Source of the DNA: Erysipelotrichaceae bacterium
GTDB lineage: Bacteria > Bacillota_I > Bacilli_A > Erysipelotrichales > Coprobacillaceae
Length of the DNA: 40,075 nucleotides
Direction of reading: 5' to 3'
Assembly (NCBI GenBank): GCA_017633115.1
Contig: JAGBPZ010000062.1
Location: 1-40,075 of the forward strand
The number at the start of each line of letters is the position of its first letter. Position 1 is the first letter of the stretch. Below, piece after piece: positions 9,212-16,604 of this stretch. Position numbers and translations under genes: made by a program. The notes beneath the pieces are model-generated. The model was given only the letters and a program-made list of their open reading frames with translations, ran no database searches and was not told the DNA's origin.

Positions 9212-9241
9212 ATTATACAAATGATTTTGTTTCATGATCAA
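9212..9241 (-). promoter_or_regulatory. Promoter of the cytidylate-kinase-like gene
   Basis: Minus-strand -35 TTGATC (9236-9241), 18-base spacer and -10 TATAAT (9212-9217), about 30 bases before the start codon. Further TATAAT-like strings lie upstream in this AT-rich gap. Confidence 0.65.
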
Positions 9242-9303
9242 TCAACACGTTAATACATTATACATCATTGAGTCAATCACATTATATCCATTATAACAGA
9301 ACA

Positions 9304-9340
9304 TAAAAAAAGCTATAAAGTTTTCTTAAACTCTATAGCT
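9304..9340 (-). terminator. Terminator of proBA
   Basis: Minus-strand hairpin with arms AGCTATAGAGTTT and AAACTTTATAGCT (one mismatch) and a 4-base loop, followed by a run of T residues, just after the proA stop. Confidence 0.88.
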
Positions 9341-9347
9341 CTCATTT

Positions 9348-10589
9348 TTACTGTCTTACCTGGCCATCACCATAGACCATATATTTAAAGCTGCACATTT
9401 CGCGAAGTCCAAGTGGTCCACGGGCATGAAGTTTCTGAGTACTGATACCAAGTTCAGCACCAAAGCCAAATTCACCACCATCACTAAAACGTGTAGAAGC
9501 ATTATGGTAAACACATGCACTATCGAGGGCATCCATGAAATAAGCTGCTGCTTCATCATTATCAGTCACGATAGTTTCTGAATGTTTTGTAGAATAATTA
9601 AAGATATGATCAACAGCTTCTTCAATTGTATCGACAACTTTAATATTGACGATATAGTCATCATATTCAGTATGGAAATCCTGATCAGTTGCTTCAGCAC
9701 AATCAATAATTGCGCGCGTTTTGTCATCACCTTTTAACTGTACAGTAGGAACAAAGGCATCAACAAGTTTTGGCAGGAAGACTTCTGCCACATCTTTATG
9801 GACAAGAATCGTCTCAATCGCATTACAAACTGAAGGACGCTGAATTTTCGCATTAATCGCAATTTTAATGGCCATATCCATATCTGCATCTTTATCAACA
9901 TATAAATGGCAGATACCAGCACCAGTTTCAATAACAGGAACTGAAGCATTCTTAACCACGAACTGAATTAAGCCAGCACCACCACGAGGTACGACAACAT
10001 CAACATATTCATTAGCTGTAATGAGTTCCCCAACAATACTACGGTCTAAGACTGTCACTAATGAAATTGTACCAACAGGAAGTAAGTCTTTAACAGCTTC
10101 ATTCATAACTTCAACAAGTTTTTTGTTGGAATTGATAGCTTCTTTACCACCTTTTAAAACACAAACATTACCTGATTTTAAGCATAATGTAGCAATGTCG
10201 ACAGTTACATTTGGTCTTGATTCATAGATAATACCAAAAACACCGATAGGTACTCTAACCTGTTTGATGACCAATCCGTTTGGACGTTTCATTTCTCTGA
10301 TGACTTCACCAATTGGATCATCTAAAGTAGCGACTTTACGAACATCATTCGCAATGGCACGAATACGTTTTTCATCAAGTAATAAACGATCCTGCATAGC
10401 TTTAGACATACCATTATCCTGAGCTGCTTTTAAATCAGCTTTATTGGCTTCAATAATACCTTCAACATTGGCATCTAATGCATCAGCAATGACAAGTAAA
10501 GCTTTATTCTTTTCATCAGTAGGCATTTTCATCAAAACACGAGCTGCTGCCTTAGCGTTCTTAAGAAGTTGTTCTAACTGTTGATTCAT
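9348..10589 (-). CDS. proA: Glutamate-5-semialdehyde dehydrogenase (gamma-glutamyl phosphate reductase)
   Basis: Second enzyme of proline synthesis: reduces gamma-glutamyl phosphate with NADPH to glutamate semialdehyde. The 413 residues have the aldehyde-dehydrogenase fold; visible markers are IYESRPNVTVDIA, CLKSGNVCVLKGGKEA, the catalytic-cysteine region KIQRPSVCNAIET (Cys in SVCNA) and the C-terminal FGFGAELGISTQKLHARGP. The length is normal. Its ATG overlaps the proB TGA (ATGA), and GGAGG lies about 7 bases upstream. Confidence 0.98.
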   Translation of the reverse strand: MNQQLEQLLKNAKAAARVLMKMPTDEKNKALLVIADALDANVEGIIEANKADLKAAQDNGMSKAMQDRLLLDEKRIRAIANDVRKVATLDDPIGEVIREMKRPNGLVIKQVRVPIGVFGIIYESRPNVTVDIATLCLKSGNVCVLKGGKEAINSNKKLVEVMNEAVKDLLPVGTISLVTVLDRSIVGELITANEYVDVVVPRGGAGLIQFVVKNASVPVIETGAGICHLYVDKDADMDMAIKIAINAKIQRPSVCNAIETILVHKDVAEVFLPKLVDAFVPTVQLKGDDKTRAIIDCAEATDQDFHTEYDDYIVNIKVVDTIEEAVDHIFNYSTKHSETIVTDNDEAAAYFMDALDSACVYHNASTRFSDGGEFGFGAELGISTQKLHARGPLGLREMCSFKYMVYGDGQVRQ

Positions 10590-11710
10590 TTTTCTTCCTC
10601 CATAATTACTATATTATTGGCATGAATAACTTCGTCATAATCATTATGATGCAAGACTGATTCAATCTGGCTTGTTTTAAGGCCTTTGATCAGTCTGACT
10701 TCTTCATTGGCATAATTACTGATACCTCGAGCAATCTTGCGACCTTGTAAATCGATGATATCGACAACCTGACCATGAGTGAAATGACCATCGACATCAA
10801 CAATACCACCTGGTAATAAACTGCGGTGATGATTCACAATCGCATTCTTGCAGCCATCATCAACTGTAATCGAGCCTTTAGCTTTTGAACGATAAGCAAT
10901 CCAGTGAGGTCTTGCCTTCATACTCTTGCCCTTAGACCCGTTGAACCAAGTACCTTCGTCGACTAATGCATTGACAATCGCATTTTCTTTATTACCATTA
11001 ACAATGCACATATGGGTACCAAAAGCATTGACCATCTTAGCTGCTTTAAGTTTAGTCGTCATACCACCCGTACCAATCGCGGAACCAGCATCACCAGCAT
11101 AGCTCATAATCTTTTTATCGACTTTATCGACATAGCTCAAGAATTTGGCATTTTCATCAATCTGTGGATTCGCCGTGTAAAGTCCATCAATATCACTGAC
11201 AAGAATCAGTAATTGCGCTTCAACAACCGGTACCATTAAAGCTGATAACGTATCATTATCCCCTACTTTGATTTCATCAGTCGCTAAAGCATCATTTTCA
11301 TTAATAATGGGAATCACACCATATTCAGACAATGCATTAATGGTATTAAACATATTCAACAGACGTTTACGATCATCAAAGTCATCGTGAGTCAGAAGAA
11401 TCTGAGCACACTTCATATTATAAATCGCAAATAACTCTTCAAAGATTTCCATCAAATGAGCCTGGCCAATAGCTGCAAGTGCCTGTTTCTTCGGTAATGT
11501 TGACGGTTTATGATCAAGTCCCATAATACCCATACCGGAAGCAACAGCACCTGAAGAGACAAGTACGACCATATAACCACGTCGATGCAGTGTTGCAATC
11601 TGCGATATGATATTGAGTGTTTTTTCCTTATTGATCTGTCCATTGGCATCACATAAAGATGATGAACCCACCTTAACTATGATACGTTTGATTTGACTGA
11701 TATCTCTCAT
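10586..11710 (-). CDS. proB: Glutamate 5-kinase with C-terminal PUA domain
   Basis: First and feedback-controlled step of proline synthesis, phosphorylating glutamate with ATP. The 374-residue product has the amino-acid-kinase domain (VKVGSSSL at the N-terminus, ASGMGIMG, INENDALA, and SAIGTGGMTTKLKAA) and a PUA domain from about residue 275 (GSITVDDGCKNAI, HHRSLLPGGIVDVDGHF). GAGGTC lies 7 bases before the ATG. A strong promoter is 26 bases upstream. In other bacteria proline inhibits this domain; nothing in the leader suggests further control. Confidence 0.97.
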   Translation of the reverse strand: MRDISQIKRIIVKVGSSSLCDANGQINKEKTLNIISQIATLHRRGYMVVLVSSGAVASGMGIMGLDHKPSTLPKKQALAAIGQAHLMEIFEELFAIYNMKCAQILLTHDDFDDRKRLLNMFNTINALSEYGVIPIINENDALATDEIKVGDNDTLSALMVPVVEAQLLILVSDIDGLYTANPQIDENAKFLSYVDKVDKKIMSYAGDAGSAIGTGGMTTKLKAAKMVNAFGTHMCIVNGNKENAIVNALVDEGTWFNGSKGKSMKARPHWIAYRSKAKGSITVDDGCKNAIVNHHRSLLPGGIVDVDGHFTHGQVVDIIDLQGRKIARGISNYANEEVRLIKGLKTSQIESVLHHNDYDEVIHANNIVIMEEEK

Positions 11711-11735
11711 GATTATGACCTCATTTCATGTGAAC

Positions 11736-11764
11736 ATTATATAAGAATTCAAAGACCATGTCTA
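11736..11764 (-). promoter_or_regulatory. Promoter of proBA
   Basis: Minus-strand -35 TAGACA (11759-11764), 17-base spacer, -10 TATAAT (11736-11741): 11 of 12 consensus positions. Transcription would start about 20 bases before the proB ATG. No terminator is visible between the upstream hydrolase stop (11770) and this promoter, so read-through is possible. Confidence 0.85.
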
Positions 11765-11769
11765 GAAAA

Positions 11770-12453
11770 TCAAAGTTGACTCATGTTTTCATCATTGAGT
11801 AGCCAAGAAATGGCTTTAGCCATTCTTTCAGGAACATTTTGAAAATGATTGCCGCTATTCATTTCTAATTGACAATTTTTATCTTGTGCCTGTAAGACCT
11901 GATACTGTGCTTCTATCATTTGTTTGACCTTTCTCAATGTCTGATTACGTGTTTTGTGTTCTTTATTACCAAGACTTAAATAGATCTTATCACATTTAAA
12001 ATTTTGTTTCATATAATCAGCCCATCCTGCAAACCAGACCGATGGTGAAGCACTGCCAATGCCTTTAAAGCCTTCTTCTTCATACCCGCACCATAAGGCA
12101 AATAAAGCGGCCAAAGAATAACCAACCAGATAATAATCTTGATGATCACCATATGTATTCCTTAGATAAGGTATTAATGAATTCATTAACCACTCTTTTG
12201 TGATCATTCCATTCCCATTAAAAGATTCATTACCATAAGCCATAGGTGTATGCCATGGCGATAGTTCATCATCCCAGTCTTGAACTAATACGCCAATATA
12301 TATAAATGGAGTCTGTGTCATTTCTCTTGCAAGAGTCAATTCTTCTTCAAGCGTTTTGACAGAATCCTCAAAAAGACATTCAATTATAATTGCTTTAGCT
12401 GACTCACATTCATCAATCAGACAAGAATGTTGATCAATTGTTATTGTTTTCAT
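11770..12453 (-). CDS. Alpha/beta hydrolase, putative esterase
   Basis: A 227-residue alpha/beta-hydrolase-fold protein. The nucleophile elbow is GYSLAAL (Ser in GxSxA); ahead of it are the strand FIYIGVLVQDWDDELSPW and the helix KEWLMNSLIPYLRNTYG, and near the C-terminus NSGNHF supplies the probable catalytic His. It resembles the esterase D/IroE-like putative esterases. No signal peptide is seen, so it is cytoplasmic. AGGAGC lies 6 bases before the ATG. It follows thrS after only a weak hairpin, so some transcription may come from the thrS promoter; I see no metabolic link. The substrate cannot be named. Confidence 0.75.
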   Translation of the reverse strand: MKTITIDQHSCLIDECESAKAIIIECLFEDSVKTLEEELTLAREMTQTPFIYIGVLVQDWDDELSPWHTPMAYGNESFNGNGMITKEWLMNSLIPYLRNTYGDHQDYYLVGYSLAALFALWCGYEEEGFKGIGSASPSVWFAGWADYMKQNFKCDKIYLSLGNKEHKTRNQTLRKVKQMIEAQYQVLQAQDKNCQLEMNSGNHFQNVPERMAKAISWLLNDENMSQL

Positions 12454-12471
12454 AAAGTAGCTCCTAGAGAA

Positions 12472-12493
12472 AACGCGCCTTCTCCGGCGCGTT
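12472..12493 (-). terminator. Hairpin between thrS and the hydrolase gene
   Basis: AACGCGCC, 6-base loop, GGCGCGTT: a GC-rich 8-bp stem five bases after the thrS stop. On the minus strand only TTCT follows, so the T-run is short and termination is likely partial. The stem lies directly before the hydrolase ribosome site. Confidence 0.6.
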
Positions 12494-12497
12494 ATGA

Positions 12498-14252
12498 TTA
12501 TTTTATTGTTTTATTTTTTATTTCTTCTTTTAATAATGTTAAGAATTCTTCCTGAGTAACTGTTGTCTGTTTACGTTCACCAAAACGTCTGTAAGTAACA
12601 GTACCATTTTCCTTTTCCTTATCACCCATAACAAGCTGGAATGGAATCTTCTTGACCTGTGCTTCACGGATACGATAGCCTAATTTTTCATCGCGGTTAT
12701 CAACTGAGCTTCTGATACCATTAGCGAGCAATAGTGAGTTGACTTCTTGTGAATAATCATCATGAAGATCAGGATTAACTGGAACAACTTTAACCTGAGT
12801 TGGTGCCAGCCATAATGGCAGATTACCTTTTGTTTCTTCTAATAAGAAAGCAACGAAGCGATCAAGTGAGCCTAAGATTGCTCTGTGGATAACAACAGGT
12901 CTTACCTTCTGACCATCTCTATCTACATATGTAAGTTCAAAGCGTTCTGGTAACTGATAGTCAAGCTGAATTGTTGATAAAGTAACATCATGGCCAATCG
13001 CACTTCTAACCTGAACATCAAGTTTAGGACCGTAGAATGCAGCTTCACCTTCTGCTTCATAATAATCAACACCCATTTCATTAAGAACTTCTCTTAATTC
13101 AGCTTCAGATCTTTCCCATAATTCATCGTTGCCGAAATATTTTTCAGTGTCATTCTTATCACGTAATGAGAGGCGGAATGAATAATTTTCAAAACCAAAG
13201 TCTTTATAAACGTCTAGGATCAGTTTTGCAACGCCTTTAAATTCTTCTTTGATTTGGTCTGGACGACAGAAGATATGTGAGTCATTCTGAGTGAAGGCAC
13301 GTGTACGTTCGATACCAGTTAAAGCACCACTTGCTTCAAAACGGAAATCGTTGGCAATTTCAGCTAAACGTACTGGTAAATCACGATAAGAATGCAGACT
13401 GTTGCGATAAATCATCATATGATGAGGACAGTTCATTGGTCTTAAGACATATGCTTCATCCTCAACTTCCATTGCTGGGAACATATCATCTTTATAATGA
13501 GCCCAGTGTCCTGATGTTTTATAAAGATTGACATTACCTAATGAAGGCGTCATAACATGCTGATACCCAAGAGAAATTTCTTTATCAGTAATATAATCAG
13601 ATAATAAACGTCTGACGATAAAACCGTTAGGAAGCCACATAGGTAAACCACGTCCAACTAAATCCGCAAACATGAAAATGCCAAGCTCTCTTCCTAATTT
13701 TCTGTGGTCACGCTGTTTAGCCTCTTCAAGAGCTTCTAAATGTTCGTCAAGTTCTTCTTTTGTAGGGAAGCAAACGCCATAGATACGCTGTAAGACTTTA
13801 TTATTTTTATCACCTTTCCAATAAGCACCAGAGTGTTTGATCAACTTATGGAAACGGCACTTTTTAACTGTATCCATATGAGGACCACGACATAAATCAG
13901 TGAAATCACCCTGTGAATAAACAGAAATTGATCCATCTTCAAGGTTACTGATCAAATCAAGTTTATATTCATCATCTTTGAACATTTCCAAAGCTTCTTC
14001 TTTAGAGACTTCACGTCTAACGATACGTTTACCGTCTTTACAGATTTTTTTCATTTCTTTTTCAATCTTTGGTAAATCATCATCTGTAATTGTGACATCA
14101 CCTAAATCGATATCATAATAGAAGCCTTCTTCAACAACTGGACCTACCCAGAATTTTGCTTGTGGATACAGATGTTTAACAGCCTGTGCCATAACATGAG
14201 CACATGAATGGTTCAAAGTATTTAGACTTTCTTCTTCTTTAAAATTTCTCAT
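12498..14252 (-). CDS. thrS: Threonyl-tRNA synthetase lacking the TGS domain
   Basis: Charges tRNA-Thr. The 584-residue product begins directly with the editing domain (HSCAH at about residues 16-20, and LCRGPH), so the ~60-residue N-terminal TGS domain usual in ThrRS is absent. The class II core is complete: MNCPHH, motif 2 RFEASGALTGIERTRAF with QNDSHIFC, and motif 3 HRAILGSLDRF, then the anticodon-binding domain. I chose the ATG at 14252 because GGAGG (14261-14265) is 8 bases upstream. A frame-extending ATG at 14285 lies inside the leader terminator and would not restore a TGS domain. Expression is controlled by a T-box leader. Confidence 0.97.
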   Translation of the reverse strand: MRNFKEEESLNTLNHSCAHVMAQAVKHLYPQAKFWVGPVVEEGFYYDIDLGDVTITDDDLPKIEKEMKKICKDGKRIVRREVSKEEALEMFKDDEYKLDLISNLEDGSISVYSQGDFTDLCRGPHMDTVKKCRFHKLIKHSGAYWKGDKNNKVLQRIYGVCFPTKEELDEHLEALEEAKQRDHRKLGRELGIFMFADLVGRGLPMWLPNGFIVRRLLSDYITDKEISLGYQHVMTPSLGNVNLYKTSGHWAHYKDDMFPAMEVEDEAYVLRPMNCPHHMMIYRNSLHSYRDLPVRLAEIANDFRFEASGALTGIERTRAFTQNDSHIFCRPDQIKEEFKGVAKLILDVYKDFGFENYSFRLSLRDKNDTEKYFGNDELWERSEAELREVLNEMGVDYYEAEGEAAFYGPKLDVQVRSAIGHDVTLSTIQLDYQLPERFELTYVDRDGQKVRPVVIHRAILGSLDRFVAFLLEETKGNLPLWLAPTQVKVVPVNPDLHDDYSQEVNSLLLANGIRSSVDNRDEKLGYRIREAQVKKIPFQLVMGDKEKENGTVTYRRFGERKQTTVTQEEFLTLLKEEIKNKTIK

Positions 14253-14269
14253 TCCTAATTCCTCCATAA

Positions 14270-14475
14270 AATAAAAAAGCTCCATCCAAAGGACGAGAGC
14301 CGTGGTACCACCTTTATTCGTTCATAAGAACCTCTTTCTCTTAACGCGAGTCCACGACCATCTCTTTCGAGGGCAGCTTCACAGGGAGTATCTGATTGAG
14401 CATCTTTAAAGCTTTCACCAACCGCTTCTTCTCTAGACAGATTCACTCAACAGACATATCCTGTTTCTTTGCTTT
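14270..14475 (-). promoter_or_regulatory. Threonine T-box leader of thrS
   Basis: The T-box core AAGGTGGTACCACGG (minus strand, about 14299-14313) is followed by the terminator GCTCTCGTCC-TTT-GGATGGAGC with a T-run reaching about 14271. Upstream is a long Stem I region. A probable Thr specifier ACT lies at 14387-14389 opposite GTGA, flanked by the complementary strings AATCTG and CAGAT. Uncharged tRNA-Thr should stabilise the antiterminator and allow thrS transcription. The T-box itself is certain; the exact specifier codon is inference. Confidence 0.93.
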
Positions 14476-14481
14476 GAGAAT

Positions 14482-14509
14482 ATTTTACATCTTTAAAATG
14501 ATTTGTCAA
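14482..14509 (-). promoter_or_regulatory. Promoter of the thrS leader
   Basis: Minus-strand -35 TTGACA (14504-14509, perfect), 16-base spacer, -10 TAAAAT (14482-14487). The start point near 14475 fits the beginning of the T-box leader. Confidence 0.75.
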
Positions 14510-14526
14510 TAAGAGTCAGATATTCA

Positions 14527-14555
14527 TTGCAAAAGAGATATTGACGTTTTATTAT
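14527..14555 (+). promoter_or_regulatory. Promoter of the NUDIX gene
   Basis: -35 TTGCAA (14527-14532), 17-base spacer, -10 TATTAT (14550-14555), 25 bases before the ATG. It is back to back with the thrS promoter, whose -35 lies 17 bases to the left. Confidence 0.65.
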
Positions 14556-14580
14556 TTGTCCATAAGGCAGGTAAAGAATT

Positions 14581-15078
14581 ATGAAATATTGTTTTGAATG
14601 TGGTACGAAACTGATTATGCGAAAACCTAATGCGACTGATCCCGAAGCACCCTACTGTCCTCATTGTCAGGAATTCCGTTTTCCGATTTTCAGTTGCGCT
14701 ATCAGTACCGTCATTATTAATCCATCACACACAAAAGTCTGTTTCATCCAGCAGTATGGTCGTCATTCAAACGTTCTTGTCGCAGGCTATATCAATAAAG
14801 GAGAAAATGCGATTGAAACATTAATTCGTGAAGTCAAAGAAGAAGTTGGACTTAATGTCGTTGAGTATCATTTTAACGATACACAATACTTTGCACCTAC
14901 TAATACTTTAATGTTCAACTTCATCAGTGTTGTGGATTCAGAAGAATTCATCAGAAACACACTTGAAGTTGATCATGTGGAATGGTTCCCGATTGAAGAA
15001 GCACGTGAGCGCATACGTCCTCATTCACTCGCAAAATATTTTCTTACTCAGGCATTACCGAAAATTAAAGCATTATAA
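14581..15078 (+). CDS. NUDIX hydrolase, NudC-like with N-terminal zinc ribbon
   Basis: A 165-residue protein with a zinc ribbon (Cys4, Cys7, Cys26, Cys29: CFEC and CPHC) followed by a NUDIX domain. The Nudix box is intact at residues 69-91: G-x5-E-x7-REVKEEVGL. This layout resembles NAD(H) pyrophosphatase (NudC). However, the NudC signature after the box (SQPWPFPxS) is replaced by TQYFAPTNTLMFNF, which keeps spacing but not sequence, so NADH as substrate is uncertain. It also lacks the N-terminal domain of full NudC. The ribosome site is weak (CAGG about 9 bases upstream). It is transcribed alone, convergent with the ROK gene. Confidence 0.85.
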   Translation: MKYCFECGTKLIMRKPNATDPEAPYCPHCQEFRFPIFSCAISTVIINPSHTKVCFIQQYGRHSNVLVAGYINKGENAIETLIREVKEEVGLNVVEYHFNDTQYFAPTNTLMFNFISVVDSEEFIRNTLEVDHVEWFPIEEARERIRPHSLAKYFLTQALPKIKAL

Positions 15079-15080
15079 AA

Positions 15081-15110
15081 GGATACCGCTTATTGGCGAT
15101 ATCTTTTTTT
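15081..15110 (+). terminator. Terminator of the NUDIX gene, overlapping the ROK 3' end
   Basis: GATACCGC, 5-base loop, GGCGATATC (one mismatch inside the stem) followed by seven T residues on the plus strand. The hairpin contains the ROK stop codon (15090-15092). On the minus strand it is followed by TTTT, so it may serve both genes. Confidence 0.75.
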
Positions 15111-16505
15111 ACTTAACTCTTTAATAGATAGAATAAGTAAACCGATGTAAGAATAAGATTGCATTTCTGCAGGACGAACAAAGTCTGGAAGATATTCTTC
15201 AGGAATATATTTGATTAACTCCTCTTTGAGTCTTTCAATTGAAGGCAGGAATTGATTAAAAACGACGATTAATTCAGGAGCAACCTGAGAAATAATAGCC
15301 AAACATTCCTGGGTTAATAATTCAATACTGCCATTCACTGTTTTATTTAATTCCAGTCGACTCGCTGATAAGTTCATAGGCAGAAACTGAACCTCACCAG
15401 CACAAGCGCAATGCCCTACTAATAATTCATCATTGATGATATGACCGATACCAGCATGTGTTGTAATAGGTTGGAATAACGCCGTTAAATTATGATACTT
15501 GTCTTGAGTCGCATGATATCCAACTGCTACGGCATTCACATCGTTCGCAAGTACGACTTTGGTATGATAACGTCTTGTCAGTTCTCCAGAAAAATCAATT
15601 CGATAATCAGGCATTCCATTGACGCTCATCAATTTAGCTTTCCCTTCATTGACAATACCTGGAAGCGATAAAGCAATGACATCTATATGCTTATGGGACA
15701 TGAAAATCATATCAATCACATCAAACAGATCGTTGAGAGATAAAGAATATTTAATAATATTATCTTTATCTAAAAGTTCATTATGTCGTCCATATAATTG
15801 ATAGTCTACATGTATACGGTCACTGTTACGAATAATAGCCATTGTCAGAATCTCACCATGTTCTTCTGACAGAATATCAACATCAACATTTTCTTTATGA
15901 TCAGTTTCATTTTTGATTTCTGTCTCTTTGATAAGCTCAATAAGCTTACCTGTATCGTAGCGGGCAAAGACTTTTGGTGGCATATTAATAATCAATTTAT
16001 TAGGAAATCTCAGCTGCAGTTCAGCTTGCTTATAAGCTATTTGAGGGGCTAAAAGTAAAATTGAATATTGATTAATGACATCTTCAATTTCATCAAAAGC
16101 TACAGCATCAAAATAATAGTCCAGTTTAAGCATTTCACTGACGTCATTGAGTTGTAAGGCAAAGAAACCTGTCGTTAAACCACCTGTACATGATAAAAGA
16201 ATCTTTTTCACAGGTTTATTAACGAGTTCCTTCACTAACGACAACATTTCATCGAACAAATCCTGAGCATGTTTAAGATTGTTCATCTGAAAATGCAAAT
16301 AGAATTCATTATCTCTTGTATAGCTGTTGACAACGCTCATCTCAAATATATTATCTTGGTGAAGTTTGATTTCAGATTTACTATAAGGGGTCTTAAGCTG
16401 AACACCATCATCAAAAGCATCAACTTCAATCATGTCAGGATAATTAAAACTTTTGACATATTCAAGAAAGACAGCTGCATTAATCTCTTTTAGAAAACGA
16501 TCCAT
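15090..16505 (-). CDS. Fusion of a PTS EIIB-like domain and a degenerate ROK domain
   Basis: A 471-residue protein of unusual make-up. Residues 1-95 are unrecognised. Residues ~98-190 resemble a lactose/cellobiose-type PTS EIIB domain: KKILLSCTGGLTTGFFALQL, with Cys106 at the phosphocysteine position, and SILLLAPQIAYKQ, matching the LLGPQVxY element. Residues ~215-471 resemble a ROK domain: ALSLPGIVNEG, VVLANDVNAVAVGYH (catalytic-type Asp322) and GIGHIINDELLVG followed by CAGEVQFLPM. The ROK phosphate motif (DxGGT) and the CxCGxxGC zinc motif are missing, and there is no helix-turn-helix, so it is probably neither a kinase nor a classical repressor. GGAGG lies 7 bases before the ATG. It has its own promoter downstream of pyk. 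A sugar-sensing role is inference. Confidence 0.7.
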   Translation of the reverse strand: MDRFLKEINAAVFLEYVKSFNYPDMIEVDAFDDGVQLKTPYSKSEIKLHQDNIFEMSVVNSYTRDNEFYLHFQMNNLKHAQDLFDEMLSLVKELVNKPVKKILLSCTGGLTTGFFALQLNDVSEMLKLDYYFDAVAFDEIEDVINQYSILLLAPQIAYKQAELQLRFPNKLIINMPPKVFARYDTGKLIELIKETEIKNETDHKENVDVDILSEEHGEILTMAIIRNSDRIHVDYQLYGRHNELLDKDNIIKYSLSLNDLFDVIDMIFMSHKHIDVIALSLPGIVNEGKAKLMSVNGMPDYRIDFSGELTRRYHTKVVLANDVNAVAVGYHATQDKYHNLTALFQPITTHAGIGHIINDELLVGHCACAGEVQFLPMNLSASRLELNKTVNGSIELLTQECLAIISQVAPELIVVFNQFLPSIERLKEELIKYIPEEYLPDFVRPAEMQSYSYIGLLILSIKELSKKRYRQ

Positions 16506-16515
16506 AATTTATCCT

Positions 16516-16530
16516 CCATTACGTTAATGG
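16516..16530. promoter_or_regulatory. Inverted repeat over the ROK promoter, possible operator
   Basis: CCATTA-CGT-TAATGG, a perfect 6-bp inverted repeat with a 3-base centre. It covers the ribosome site (16513-16517) on one side and the -10 of the ROK gene on the other, so a bound protein could block both transcription and translation. Confidence 0.4.
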
Positions 16531-16555
16531 TAATTCTTTAGATTGCATTTCTCAA
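16527..16555 (-). promoter_or_regulatory. Candidate promoter of the ROK fusion gene
   Basis: Minus-strand -35 TTGAGA (16550-16555), 17-base spacer, -10 TACCAT (16527-16532). The -10 is moderate. It lies just downstream of the pyk terminator, as expected for a separate unit. Confidence 0.5.
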
Positions 16556-16571
16556 GGATTTCCTGAAGAAT

Positions 16572-16599
16572 AAAAAAAACAGTTCCTGAGAACTGTTTT
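16572..16599 (-). terminator. Terminator of pyk
   Basis: Minus-strand AAAACAGTTC-TCAG-GAACTGTTTT followed by four more T residues (eight in all), 5 bases after the pyk stop. Confidence 0.93.
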
Positions 16600-16604
16600 C
16601 TTCA

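Noticed and set aside
14255-14446. Minus-strand open frame through the thrS leader
   Set aside because: It translates the T-box RNA; the T-box core and terminator explain this sequence fully.
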